From Rhodosporidiobolus odoratus (Eukaryota; Basidiomycota; Microbotryomycetes; Sporidiobolales; Sporidiobolaceae), in NCBI GenBank assembly GCA_034387635.1, contig JAOANU010000006.1:434001-498000 (forward strand): a stretch of 64,000 nucleotides of DNA. The letters are read 5' to 3'. The notes under the pieces were generated by a model. That model ran no database searches. It saw nothing but the letters and a program-made list of their open reading frames with translations, and was not told where the DNA came from. Position numbers and translations under genes: made by a program. This document shows, piece by piece, positions 22,561 to 34,972 of the stretch (its first letter is position 1; every line of letters starts with the position of its first letter).

Positions 22561-23597
22561 CTTGTTCAGTGACTGCGAAGAACAAGTGGGTCACGGGGAT
22601 GTGCCAGATTGTCTAAACAAGGAGAAAGGTTGGCGTTGGCTCGCTTGTGCCCGATTGGTATGGGCAACATGCTGATCAAGACGAGAATTTAGTTTTCAAC
22701 TGGCCTTCGACCTTCTCAAGTCGGCGACCGTTTCCTCCGTGCCACTGTATTCGCTGCACAGGGGGACGGTGACCATCATACACCTCCCAACAGAGCGGAT
22801 TAGTTGCAGTAGGAAGGGCGCATGGCCTCACAGGACGATCTTAAGCCTTCTGAAATGTGTCTGCACTTTTCTGGCATCACCAGCCTGAATATGGCTGCCT
22901 GGCGATGCACCGACGCGGAGTATAGGTGAAGTAGCATGACCTCATCAGGAGACTGAGCCTGACCGGAGCTTATCATTTCGGCCTGCTGGAAGAGCTTCCT
23001 TCCTCTCCTTTCCTTCTCCTCTTCGACACTACAATCGACCCAGTCGCTTACCAATGCCTGAAGGTACGTATTGGTACAAATACCACTGGTCTAGGTCTGA
23101 TCCAATGTTCACAAAGTCTTTCAGCTACAAGGCACCTGGCGATATTGCCTGCGAGTCTCTCCTTCACCAGGATGATCAACCGTAGATATGTTTGCACACT
23201 AGCTCGGCACCAACCGCACAAAGGGCTCTTTCCATGCTCGTGGGTACATAGACTCCCGCAGACAGCAGGGGCATTAGAGAATGTAGCAGGTACTCTGGAA
23301 GATTGGGACGACTGTAAGTTTTCTTGCCAACCTGCTCACATCTGTTAAGCGAAGACTGACTAGCAGGGCGCTCAAGTGGCATGATTCGACGAACAGGCCA
23401 GCAGGGAGATGCTTGCTAACCGCTTGATCGCAATTGTCGGCAAATTTTGCGTCAAGGAAAACTGCCACGGTCTCGAGAGTGTCAGGCCTGTGACAGTTGC
23501 AATGCACCACACCGTACGTCCGGTCGCATCTGTCCAATCTCGTGGCATCCAGCTCGAAGTGACTGCCATTGCCATCCCGGGGCAGAACGGCCGGATT

Positions 23598-24164
23598 GTT
23601 CAGACATTCCGGCTTGTGGTACAGGTGCACAAGCTGCCTCATTCCGACGCGTGCGAAGAATTCGTAACCCGCATGTCGCCTTTCCATAGGTCGGATTCCT
23701 GTACCGAGACCCCGTCTTGATAGTCGGCGGTCAGCCGAACGCACCGGACGCTCAGCTGAGCATGTCATCTACATCAGCTGGAAACGACAACTAGTAGCAC
23801 GGATAACCGGGCTATCTACCGCTTCCGCTGGAGCAGGCCTCGCAGTGAAGGCGATCGTGAAGCCCTCATGCGTCACTCGCTAGAGCGCCAGATTGTGCGG
23901 CAGCCTCCTGCTGGGCCCGGCATACTGCACAACCCCTTTTCGAAATGGACGTGGCGGTCCGAGAGCCTCGAAGTCGATTTCTCCCTGTCTGCCTTGAAGC
24001 GGACTTGGGCAGAAGAACGCGCGCGGTGGGCGGTAAGGGAGGAGGAGCAGAGAAGCGGCAACGACGACGATGAGGTTACGCTGTTTGATAGGTCTCGAAA
24101 TACTCGCCGCCCACCTTCGATTGCCGGTTCAGTCAGAAGTCGAAGGACTGGCAACAGCGAGTAG
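23598..24164 (+). pseudogene. Copy B of the same sequence, partly open
   Basis: One frame is open from about 23758 to the stop at 24162-24164 (about 134 codons) and encodes NRAIYRFRWSRPRSEGDREA, later WTWRSESLEVDFSLSALKR, then an acidic/Arg-rich tail. An upstream block in another frame (QTFRLVVQVHKL, DACEEFVTR) matches copy A's QTFRLAVTVNKL. The blocks could be exons of one gene on the plus strand, but I could not find a convincing start or splice chain, so I list it as a possible pseudogene or unannotated lineage-specific gene. Confidence 0.4.
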
Positions 24165-24266
24165 TTGTGGTATACTGAGTAATGAGAGTGATCAAAACCT
24201 GGAAGTGGCACACACGCAGCACCCGCGAGCGAAGTAGAGAGGAATTACTACTTGCGAGACCTATAG

Positions 24267-26146
24267 CTACTTCTCCCCCTCCCCCTCCCCTCCAACACTC
24301 ATCCCCCTCACCTCCTCCCTAACCCCCTCGCCCTCAGTCGCGCCCTCCTCATCCGGCTGATCGACCGCTTGCCCGTGACTCTCTTTCTCGATGACAGCGT
24401 CGGCGAGTGCGACTCGAGGGGTGCGGTCGAGTGAGGCGAGTTTGCGGTGGACGGTGCGCGAGACGCGGAGCGGACGGCGGGTGACCTGTGTAGGTGAGGA
24501 GGGAAGGTACGGGAAGCGAAAGCATGAAGGGGTGGGAATAGAAAGGGTGACGAGTCAGAAAGCGTAACAGGCGCAGAGGGTGGAGACGGAGTTAAGCGGC
24601 GTATAGAGAACGTGAGTCTGAGAATTGCAGATGCGACAAGGAAAGTGAAAAAAGTAACGCACCATGACAGGTGCCGAGCTCTTTTGCACGAGGTAGTTAG
24701 AAGTTGATCCGAGCAGCATGCTGTACAGTTTCGAGAGTGAGCAACCATCACGCCGCCAGGAAGCAACTCAGACGACATCGAACGCACCCCTTCAACTTGG
24801 TCAACCCCCGACTTCCCACCAAGACCAAAGTAGGTTCCAGGAAATCAATCATATCAACCAACATATGCCTCGGAACTTTGGCATGGATTGCCTGACAGGT
24901 GAGTCGAACGTTGAGGCGTGTCCGTTCGAGGAGACCGGTGGCTTGACGAGCGAGTTTCAGAGCGGCGACCTGGCGTTCGCGTTGGTTGTTCTGTTTCGCG
25001 GCTCGGGCAGAGGTGCTGGACATGTCGTCGGAATCGACTGCGCACGAACAGATACAAGGTCAGCAGCCGAAGAGGGTCAGGAATGAATACTCTCAGCAGA
25101 GGAAGACTCGAGAAAATGCAGTAGTGGATGGAAGGAGGGCATAGATGAATGGCTGACGGACGCTTTGTGTCTGTTTCCATGACCGAAACGATGAAGCACT
25201 GTAATGTCAGCTGTCAGCTTTGATCGTAGCGGAAAGAAGAAGGAAGGCTGGACCAACCTCGTCTCCCTCTCGCAGCACAGTTCCAATGGCCCACTGAATC
25301 GCATACATACTCTCCTCACTCAAATCGCTCGCAACCAAGTACCGCCTCCTCTTTTTTCTCCCCGCGGTTTCTCTGATGACACCGTCCGGGCTGCCCTGAG
25401 TGAGCGTGACCGTACATCGGTTCTTTTCAAACAGGGGCCTTCCCGTTTTGAGTTCTAGTTTCGGTCCGCCGGTCGACTTGGTCGATTTGCGGCGTGGCAG
25501 TTGGCCGGTACGGGGGTTCGCTCGAGGACCAGGGCTCGAGGTAGAACCGACGGACGAGGTGTGGGAGGTGATGCTCGCCGTGAGGGGATCGACAGGAGGG
25601 AGGAGGTTGGGACCTTCGCCGGGGTAGATGATGGCAAGTCCATCGCTGGTGAGACCGGCTCGTGAGAGGTAGTCGTAAGGGGTGTCGGCGGACGCGTTGG
25701 CCTGAGACAAAACGGACTCAGCCTTGTTGTTTCTGCAGAGAAGAGAGGAAAAAGGGGCTCACCTCGGTGTTCCTTTCGACCTCTTCGTCGTACTCGTCGA
25801 GGTCGAACCCCTCCTCATCAAACTCGTCGTCTCGACTCCCTGCCGTTCCGACGCTGGCCCCGTCCGATTCTTCATCCGAATCGCTTTCGAATGCGTTCGA
25901 GGGACACACGGCCGGCATCCTTGCCCCCTCGGGTTCACTCTCTGCGTCCGTGTCGTCCCTCATCCCCTCAGCCGAGGCATCCCTCCTGCTTGAACCGATG
26001 CGAGAGCGGGAGCGAGACTTGCTGGATTTGCGCCAAGGCGAGAGAGAGCGACCTCGGGAGCGGTCCCTGCCCCTGCGGTCGTCTTCTGAATCGCTTGCAT
26101 CGGCGGCGGGTGAGGGCTTGTTGCGCCTGATGGATAGGAAATTCAT
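24267..26146 (-). CDS. Universal stress protein (UspA) domain protein with disordered N-terminus
   Basis: Fungal USP-family protein; family members bind ATP or AMP and respond to stress, but the role here is unknown. Exons 26146-25763, 25701-25258, 25198-25162, 25037-24788, 24720-24663, 24485-24267; 463 aa. Residues 1-230 are disordered: an Arg/Ser-rich stretch, then a long acidic stretch (DEFDEEGFDLDEYDEEVE), then Ser/Pro. The USP domain starts near 243 (RRYLVASDLSEESMYAIQWA) and runs through CFIVSVMETDTK, LARQATGLLERTRLNVRLTC and MLVDMIDFLEPTLVLVGSRG. It has a complete ATP-binding signature G-x2-G-x9-G-S spanning the exon 4/5 junction. The tail is Glu/Gly-rich. Divergent from PLD1. Confidence 0.9.
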
Positions 26147-26566
26147 GGTAGTACTTGTGCGAGACTAGTCGAAGTGGGTGAGGTCGATCAAAGGTGAACG
26201 AGGTGGGGAGGGCGATAAGGACGAGTAGGGCACGGGGAGAGGCGATCTTGGTATGTCTGGGTAGCTGTAGTCGTATAGATTTCAGTAGTGATAAGCTCGT
26301 GCAATCAGAGTGGTGTTCAGTTGAAGAGGCAGAGGCACCACCGGCCAACTTGTCATCGTCCATCAACTCGAGTTATCCTCGGCTTGAACAACCTCGTCGT
26401 TCGCTTCTTACTCACCTGGACCTCACTCGTGAGCACACGGGACAGACCGGCATCACCTCTACCACTTCTCTCTTGGTTGCGCAACTGTTCCGACTTCACC
26501 TTCACCTCGTCGCAGCTGAACAAGATCCACCTTGAACCTCCTTTTCAAGTCACCGAACAGTCAAAC
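26147..26566. promoter_or_regulatory. Divergent intergenic region, USP gene / PLD1
   Basis: 420 bp. A plus-strand frame upstream of 26567 is continuous with PLD1 and contains earlier ATGs (26288). I start PLD1 at 26567 because the encoded sequence MDFGDVVNKALQQNK is the first protein-like segment and is preceded by CAAAC context. An N-terminally longer form cannot be excluded. Confidence 0.5.
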
Positions 26567-29500
26567 ATGGACTTTGGCGACGTAGTCAACAAGGCCCTAC
26601 AGCAGAACAAGGCCAGCACAGGGGGACCAGATGCAGACTCGTCCTCATCTGGCTCAAAACACCGTCCACCGCCTCTCTCCCTGCTCGGCGTAGCCGGTTC
26701 AACCCACCCAACCTCGTCCGGAGCATCTCCAGGCGCAGCCAGGACTACCTCTCCCGCGCCTCCTCACCCGGCCAACGGTCACTCGAGTACCGCTCCTCAA
26801 ACCCCCACCTCCTCCTCCCCTTCCCGTCGATCTTCCTTCAACCCCTTCACTTCCCATCGAGGCCAACCTCAAGCCGCTCAAGATGGTGCACTGGTCCCGC
26901 CGACTGTCCCTTCGCCTCCCGCTTCGTCCCGCTCACCCTCTGCCGCTCGCCGGGGTTCACACCATCCCAGTCCTCGCCAACACCACGACGACGCCGAGTA
27001 CCTTCTCCCCCCGCCCTCTATCACATCCGGTCCGCCAGGTCGCGAAGGGCTCGGCTTGGACACTCCTCGCCCAAAGCACAAACCTCAGGCCAGCTTTGAT
27101 TGGTTTGGCGAAGCATTCCAGCGAGAAGCCGCTGCACAGAGGGAGGGAATGCTCAATGGCACAAGTGGCCTGGCCCCCGGTTTGCCTGGGTACCTCAGCA
27201 ACGGCTTCGGAGACAGCTCGTCATTCGGTGCAGCAAATATGCGGCGCACCGACTCTCCCGCTCGGACGGATATGAGCCGCACTTCGACCGCGTCCACGAG
27301 TCAAGGCGGATTCGCAGGAATAGCGCCTGGACCCAACAGTATGGGTCGCAAAGTCAAGTCGCAGCAGAAGCGCTCTTCCGGCGATGCACTCACTGAAGAG
27401 AGTGAGTGGGAGGACGACGGCCGAACGCCTCCCTCTCCTGCCCGAGCATCGAGCAACCTCCCATCCTCGCATCCTCTCGCGCAACCCTTCCGCTCCAACC
27501 CCATCGGGTACTCCTCCGGCAACTCTCCAGCCACCTCAGCTTACCCTTCCCGTCGCGGCTCCCTCGACATTCCTCCCGAGCGCCGGGACGGTTCCCCCGC
27601 CACAGGCCTCCGAGGTGCCTTTACCGCCTCTGATCTCGAGCGAGGTGCACGTCGCCTACGCGGCGACGAACCCGAGAAAAGCGACAGCAGCGGAGGTGCT
27701 CGTTCCCCGGGGAGCAGGGACCGATTCGACTGGAAACGTCGTGCTTCTGTTCTTCCCGCTTCTATTCGGGCGGGAGGGAAGAAACGCAAGAGTGGAGATG
27801 GGGACAAGCTCGCTCGGACCCAATCTGCCGGAGCGGCCGAAGGACCGGGCAGTGGGACGGAAACTCCTCGTTCGCCGCCGCAAGATGGGAAGGCGAGGAG
27901 CGTTCATGCTGGAGTTGGAGGAGGGCCCAACGAAGGCGACGCGGACTGGGAGGACGAAGTGCGAGATCAATTTGATGCCAATGCGGGCGCTCCGAATGCT
28001 GCTGCCGCCGCGGGTGGACCTTCTTCACCTCCCGCCAACCGTCCCGTTCCCCAAGGACGTAGGTCATCTCGCTGGGGCAGCACGAGTCTGTTCCCTCACC
28101 ACCGTCCGACCGACAGCGGCGCTTCTACGCCGCGCGAACAGCCCGCGAGCGAGGACGAGCGCGAAGGTGGAGCTGGGACGCCGGGAGCGGCCCGGAGACC
28201 GGGACAGGCTCAGCGCAAGGGGAGTGCGTGGGGAGTCGTGCGCGATCGGCTAAAGGTAGGTGAAGGGAAGGGTAAGAAGAAGAAGGAGGCACAGGGGGCG
28301 AGTTTGACGGGACATGAGTTGATTTCGGTATGTCATTTTGTCGTTGTTTGCGCTTTCACCCTTGTCAGAACGATTTCTGAGGCAGCCTGTTCCGTCTCTT
28401 TCGCAGGAACTCACCACGGGCGTTCTACCACTCGTGCTCGTCAAGATGGCTGTCATGGATCGGGACGAGCGGGGTGACCGCAGGATCCCGATCCTGATGA
28501 ACTACCTCAGTGCGCTTTCACGGATCCGTTCTTCTCCTTCTTCGAAGGCGACACTGACTCTCCATGTGATCCACTCGCCCACACTGCAGAGCTCCGCATC
28601 ACCGATTCCGTCTACCCTCTCCACGACAAACACGCCATCTTCCGCATCGAACTCGAATATGGCGACGGCGCCGTCAAATGGGTCATCTACCGCGAACTAA
28701 AAGACTTTGTCAACCTCCACGCCCATTATCGAGTTGCGAACCTTCGTCAAGGGATTGATAAGTTCCCTACTTTCCCGAAGACGAGTTTGCCCTACCTCAA
28801 CTGGCTCAAGAGTGAGAAGGGCGGGAAGGGAGGTGTGGGAAAGGCGGAGTTTGCGAAGGCGCAGAGGGAGACGTTGGAGAACTACCTGCTCAAGCTGATC
28901 AAGGCTACGGTGCGCCCCTTCCCCTTCCGTTCTGCCAGATAGGCTCAAGCCAGGCGAGGCTAACTGGCGTCCCTCCTTGACCATGCAGATGTTCGGTGCT
29001 GGCGCTAACCGTCTCTGCAAGTTCCTCGAAATCTCGGCAATGTCAATCATGCTGACAACGAGGGGCGGCGAGCAAGGAAAGCAGGGCTACCTGGTCCGTT
29101 GGTCCGTTCCTACTCCGGCCCCCTGCAGCCACTTAAACCAGATCCCTCATCGGTCTACAGCGCATTACCTCCTCCGGCGCTTCTCGCAAGAAGCAGCCCG
29201 GCTTTCACCCTCTGCAGTGGAAGAAGCGACACGAGCCCAAGTGGTTCATCGTTCGCGACTCGTACATTGTTTCTGTCGACGACCCTGCTTCGGTGCGGTA
29301 CCTCTCTCACTCCTCTCCCTCACTAGCAACGCTCTGCTGACTGTCTGTTCTCGTCGATAGACGGAGATCTACGACGTCATCATGGTCGACTCTACCTTCG
29401 AAATTGAGCGCCCGACCCGCGTTCTCCGCAAGGGTCTGCACCTCCTCGGCAATGGCGAGTCCGACGACGACATAGATGCTGCCGTGCGAGAAGGCGCCAT

Positions 29501-32500
29501 CGACCTCCTCGCCGCCGAAGCGAAACCGCAGGGGCACCGCGGTGCGGGCGACCCGAATGACCCGAGCAGTACTCGGCATAAGCCCATGGGTGGAGCGGGC
29601 GGTAAGGGCGCAGGTGCCGGCGACAACGAAGGTGGTAAAGAGCGGGTTCGAGACGAAACCGCCACCCCCGACAAGGAAGAACTGAAGACTTCCTCGGTTC
29701 ACACGTTTTACCTCCGATCGAGTGAGAGGAAGTTGAGGTTGGTGGCCAAGACGGAACGGCAACAGGATCAGTTCATTGCCAGTATTGAGAAGATGTTGGC
29801 AAAGACTATTTGGGCGGGGAGGAATAGGTTCGACAGCTTTGCGCCGATTCGGTTGAATGTAGCGGCGCAGTGGTTGATCGACGGAGTGAGTGCTTCCTTC
29901 CCGATCTCTTCATCGTCTCACAAAGATGTACTGGTTGGCAGTAACTTACTCTCTGTTGTCATCCTTCTCGCAGCGTGACTACTTCTGGTCTCTGTCGAGG
30001 GCGATTGCGCTGGCCAAGCACAAGATCTTGTGCGTTCATCTATGACTCGGCGTGTGATGTGGCTCATACTTCTCTTGTGACTGCAGCATCCACGACTGGT
30101 GGCTCTCGCCGGAGCTCTACCTTCGTCGCCCGCCCATTGAGAATGGTGCGCTTTTCTCGCCGGAAACCGCCGCTGACGCTCTTCTGTCTGTGCTAGGTTA
30201 CATACTGACGGCTACCACGCGCTGCAGAGAAATGGCGTCTCGACCGTCTCCTGCAGCGTAAAGCCCGTGAGGGTGTGCAAGTCTTCGTTATCGTGTACAA
30301 AGAGGTTTCGAACGATTTCACGTCAGCTTGCCATTCGTCTTGTCTTTAGACGGTTGTCGCTTATCATGCCTGAGTGCAGCCCTGTCGAGTCGAACTACAC
30401 CAAGACCCGCCTTCGCGGCCTTCACCCGAACATCCATGTACAGCGTTCGCCTTCCCATACCTCAACGGGCACGCTTCTCTGGTCTCACGTACGCCCTCCT
30501 CTTCTTCTTATCGTTACTAAGTACTTCCGGCTGACATCCATCTTCCGCTCCTATAGCACGAGAAGATGTGCGTCATTGACGAGACGATCGGATTCATGGG
30601 CGGACTGGACCTCTGCTTCGGACGGTAAGCTTCCTAACCTCCCGCATCTCGCCCTACCAATCGCTGCTGATACTACTATCCCCTCTCACAGCTGGGATAC
30701 CCCCGGCCATGTTCTCATCGACGATGGTCCAAACCTGCTCAACGAGTCTGATCCGCAAAACGTCGACCGAGACAAGGCGCAGGAAAGCCAGATTTGGCCT
30801 GGTAAGGACTACTCGAACCAGCGTGTACTCGACTTCCACACTCTCTCCAAGCCGGATGAGGACATGTATGATCGAGGGAAGGTGCCGAGGCAGCCTTGGT
30901 GCGTTTGCGTCAAGCCTTTTTCTCGCTGTCGAGGCTTTGCTGACCGCTGTTGTCTGGCTACGCAGGCACGATATCGGTCTGCAGATCATCGGTCAACCTG
31001 CTCGCGACCTGTGCAGGCATTTCATTCAGCGGTAGGCAATCTCGCTTCCGGCTTGCCCGTCTCTTCTGCAACCCTTACTGACCACGTCGAAGCATTGCAG
31101 CTGGAACTACCTCCTCCGAACGAAGAACCACACTGTTAAGATGCCTTTCCTGCTTCCTGCTCCCGACTTCACGCCGCAACAACTGCAGGAACTCCGTATC
31201 ACCGGGACCTGCGAAGTCCAGATCTGTCGGTCCGTTGGACCGTGGTCGATGGGTATCACTCACGTCGAGCACTCGGTATGTCGCTATCTTCTGCCTAACC
31301 GCAGCGTCGAGCTCAGTCTTCTCGTCTCCACAGATTCAAAATGCCTACATCAAAGCGATTCAAATGTCGGACCACTTCGTTTATATCGAGAACCAGTTCT
31401 TCATCACCTCTACTGAAGTCGAAGGTACCGTGATCGAAAACAAGATCGGCGACGCCCTCGTCTCCCGCATGGTTCGCGCGCATAGCGAGGGAACACCCTG
31501 GAGGTGCATCATCGTGGTTCCTACCGTACCCGGCTGTGCGTTCTCTTTCTTCCCTTTGTTAAAGGGCTGCAGTCTGAGCTGACTAAGGTTCCGGCCTGCA
31601 GACCCTTACCCTCTTGACCACTCCGACGCTTCCTCCGTCCGCCTGATCATGGAGTGCCAATATGCCTCGATCTGCCGAGGCGAGAAGTCCATCTTTGCCC
31701 GTCTGCGACGCGAAGGTATCGACCCGGACGAGTACATCACTTTCTTCGGTCTGCGAGCTTGGGGAAAGCTGTCGTCAGGCGCCCTCACTACCGAGTCGGT
31801 GAGCCTCCCTCTGCTCAAAAGCTCGAACAAACCATCGTTCCTTATGCTCTTCTGTGCTCCGCGCAGACCTACATCCATGCCAAGGGAATGGTCGTCGACG
31901 ACCGCATCGCCATCATCGGATCTGCCAACATCAACGAGCGCAGTCAGCGGGGCGACCGCGATTCGGAGCTTGCCTGCATCATCCGCGACACCGACATGAT
32001 CGACTCGACCATGGGCGGCAAGCCTTACAAAGTCGGCCGTTTCGCGCACACGATGCGCGTTCGCCTCATGCGAGAGCACCTCGGCATCGACGTCGACGAG
32101 CTCGAAGCGGCGGAAGGTCGGGATGAGCTTGGGGCTCGGGAGCAGCCATCGGAGAAGATGCAGGAGAAGGATGAGGAGTGGGATCCCGACCACGAGCAGA
32201 GTCACGGTACCGACCGTGGCGCGAAGCCCGGCAAGACCTTCCAATTCATCTCGAGTGCCGTTGGGTCAACCAAGAACTACGCCGGCGACGCCATTCGCGG
32301 TACGACTGAAGCTGCTACTGTCGGTCTCGAGAAGGGCGGCAACAGGCTCAAAGCAAATCTGAATTTCGCCGTCGACGACGCGGAGAACAAACCGCCGCAG
32401 GCACTCGACGATGATGAGGAGACGAATGCCGACAAGATCGTGCAGGGCGAGAAGGGCACCGAGGGCTTCGCTTCCACCGTCGTCCCGACTCTTGAGGAGA

Positions 32501-34454
32501 AGATGATGGCCGAAGGTCGACCCCGCGGCGATGCGGTCGAAGAAGGTGGTATCAGCAAGCTTCGGTCGCAGCAGCAGCGGGAACGGGAGGAGGGACCGGC
32601 GACTCACTCTCCTTCTCAAGCTCGCGAGGCCGACGAGCAAGCGAACGACCCGGAGCGCGTGCAGGACTCAAGAAATCACAAGACCAAGTCTTCGGGGCCA
32701 GTCGACGATCAGGAAGAGAAGGCGGCGAACAGGAGGCTCGGCGACAAAGTCACTCAGTCTTCCGAGATTGACGACACTCGCAAGCTCGACATGCAGGACG
32801 ACCGCGCCATTGCTCCCGACAAGGATGCGCCACCTCTTTCCCCCATCGATGAGGACGGCCCTTCCGGCAAAGACGGTCGACAACCCACCGCCAATTACGG
32901 CCCCGCCCCTCCTTCCTCAGATGCTGCTCCTCCCGATATCGCCAAAGCGCACCAAGGCTACCGCGAGCAAGGCTCCTCTTCCGCCCACGATCGCTCCGCT
33001 AGCGAGGGCAGCAAGGCTTCGCAGCAGCATGCGACGAACCAGAGCAAAGGCAACGAGCAAGCCGTGAACCGCAACGCCATCACCGGTACCCTTCGACGCA
33101 ACCTTCGCGAACGAGGAGCGTACACCATCCCGCTGTCGGCCCCCAAGATCGACCCGTACGGCTTTACCGATCCGATTGTCGATTCCTTCTACAAAGACGT
33201 TTGGCTTGCGGCCGCGGTGAGGAACACTCAGATCTACAGAAAGGTGTTCCGATGCATGCCCGACGACTTGGTGCAGACTTGGAAGCAGTATCGAGAGTTC
33301 CAGGTGCGCTTTCTGTCTATTCTTAGTCTCCATCATCGTTACTGATCAATTTTCTTGTGCAGACTTGGGCTGAACGTCATAACAAGGTTCGTACCGATTT
33401 CTTCTCCTATCCTGCTCAGGGCTCTGATTCGCCTCTTATGCTTGGACGCTCCTCTGATTTCCCTTTCACTTGCTCAGGCTCCGAAGGACGTCGTTCCGCC
33501 CGGTCAGGACGCCCCTCACTCTGACCCGCACGGCCACTCAGGCCAACACGGTGCAGGCGGAGGTGGTTCAGCTGGAGGCGTAGTCGGTCAAGGCCGTGAC
33601 GAACCTGGCGAAACCGTCCAGGTGGAGAATAAGCGCCACCCTCTCGCCGGTTCTACCGCGCCTGGCTATGGTCCTGGGCTTCCCGGTGGGAAGGAAGCGC
33701 ACGATTACGCACACTGGGCGAAGGGTCTCGCTAAGGACGCGAGCGGGATGAACGAGAAAGACGTCGAGAGACGAGACGGTAGTAACGCTGGGAAAGGAGA
33801 TGGGGAGGAAGAGCTCGAACGTCAGTCTCATGGTGGGACGACAATCACTCGCCGAGCTCGTAGCTCGACTTTGGCTGGCATGGAGGAAATCTCTATGAGT
33901 GGAGGGTCCGGCGCGGGCGGCGGTGGGAGTGAGGCGACGGGAGGCGAGGACAAGAGGAGAGGCAGAAACCGCAGCGGCACAACGGCGGGAATGGGTGGGA
34001 GCGACAAGAATGGAGAGAAGAAGCCTGATGGAGATCACGACGACGCGTTCCCGGAGGAAGAGAGGGAGCAGATGGAGCAGCTTCTGGAGGAAGTGACGGG
34101 GCAGTTGGGTGCGTTCTTTCCTTGCCGTCAGAATTCCTTTCTCCGCAATACGGATCGTCCCGCCGTAATTTTCCTAAGCTCGGACGGTCCTGATCACGCT
34201 CACTTTCCACAGTCGTTTTCCCGACTCGGTTCCTCGAAGCCGAATCCGCCGGAGGCAACTTCCTTTTCTCTAAGGACCGGATTCCGTGCGTACTTCGCCT
34301 CTCCTAGCCGCCGTATGCTTGCTGACGCATTCCTTATGACGCTCGTTCGCTCTTTGCGCTCTCTCTGCAGGCCAATGGCGGCAAGTCCTTTTCACTTCCC
34401 GCTTACTCGCTTTCCTCACGCTTACTCTGCTTTCATGTGCAGATCTACGACTAG
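26567..34454 (+). CDS. SPO14: Phospholipase D (PX-PH-HKD type; Spo14/Pld1)
   Basis: Hydrolyses phosphatidylcholine to phosphatidic acid at membranes. Twenty-two exons: 26567-28327, 28407-28509, 28590-28909, 28989-29093, 29161-29292, 29361-29885, 29974-30029, 30087-30145, 30228-30321, 30380-30488, 30557-30624, 30692-30898, 30966-31031, 31101-31275, 31334-31535, 31602-31798, 31867-33303, 33363-33386, 33478-34108, 34213-34285, 34371-34380, 34443-34454; 2121 aa. Order: a roughly 590-residue disordered N-terminus; PX (about 622-728, including ITDSVYPL and VNLHAHYR); PH (about 764-960); HKD1 H1089-x-K1091-x4-D1096 followed by GGLDLCFGRWDTP; the IENQFFI segment; HKD2 H1397-x-K1399-x4-D1404 followed by IGSANINERSQRGDRDSE. 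A long Asp/Glu/Gln-rich disordered insert follows HKD2, then a last conserved block ending PPMAIYD. It is longer than most fungal PLDs because of disorder. The last two exons (10 nt, then 12 nt) need a GC-AG intron and are less certain. Confidence 0.95.
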
Positions 34455-34972
34455 CCCTATACCTGACATGTTCCTCTTCTGCGCGCATCGCCAATTTGTT
34501 ACCCTGATTTCGGCGCCAAGTTACTCTGTTACACCCGTAGACACTATGTTTAGTTTTTTCCTCCCTCTCCTGCTCTTTGATTGACCCGCGGTGTGCCCTA
34601 TTTAATATACGTATCTCCCTCGCCCTTTATGTCAGAGGATCGCTTGACGCTGTGGTGCGCCAGGCCCGTGAGGGCGTGAGGATTTTCCCGAGAAAAGCGA
34701 GGGAGAGCGATCGGTCGGAGTCATCAGGTGGGGAATGTTAGCCGAGATGGAACCTATGACTGCAGCTCGGAGAGAGCAGGCTGCCGAGGCTGAGTTGACC
34801 CTGTTGACTCTTTGAGGGAGAAATGCGCGGGGAAAACGAGATTCGGACAGTTGCGTGAAAGTCGGGACGAGAAGAAAGCGGAGACGCCGTTTGTCCGTTT
34901 CTCTCCTTCTTACCGTTCTCCCTCGTTCCTTTCATACTCCTGACTATCCACACACACACGCTCTGATCTACC
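34455..34972. promoter_or_regulatory. Intergenic: PLD1 3' flank and ICL1 promoter
   Basis: 518 bp. A T/C-rich stretch and a short CA run lie directly before the ICL1 start. ICL1 orthologues are glucose-repressed and acetate-induced; I see no element here that I can name with confidence. Confidence 0.45.

Larger units (their letters stand above)
21984..24266. other. Gene-poor tract with two decayed copies of one sequence
   Basis: 2.28 kb between the 3' end of the disordered-protein gene and the 3' end of the universal stress protein gene, by far the longest non-genic stretch in the window. It contains the two related copies listed next. The 1 kb between them (22561-23590) has only short frames on both strands, the best being 84 residues at 22800-23054 minus; none has a recognisable domain. 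Confidence 0.6.

Noticed and set aside
22800..23054. 84-codon minus frame in the gene-poor tract
   Set aside because: Protein-like stretches (AEMISSGQAQSPDEVMLL) but only a 23-nt pseudo-intron at its 5' end and no partner exon or domain.
23274..23768. 164-codon minus frame overlapping copy B
   Set aside because: Cys/His-rich look is not a recognisable finger, and the A/B similarity is better explained on the plus strand.
27384..28253. 289-codon plus frame inside PLD1 exon 1
   Set aside because: Alternative frame of the disordered PLD1 N-terminus; no start context or domain.
31799..33303. Second gene starting within the PLD1 Asp/Glu-rich region
   Set aside because: HKD2 and the following disordered segment share one continuous exon in frame; no separate start is needed.
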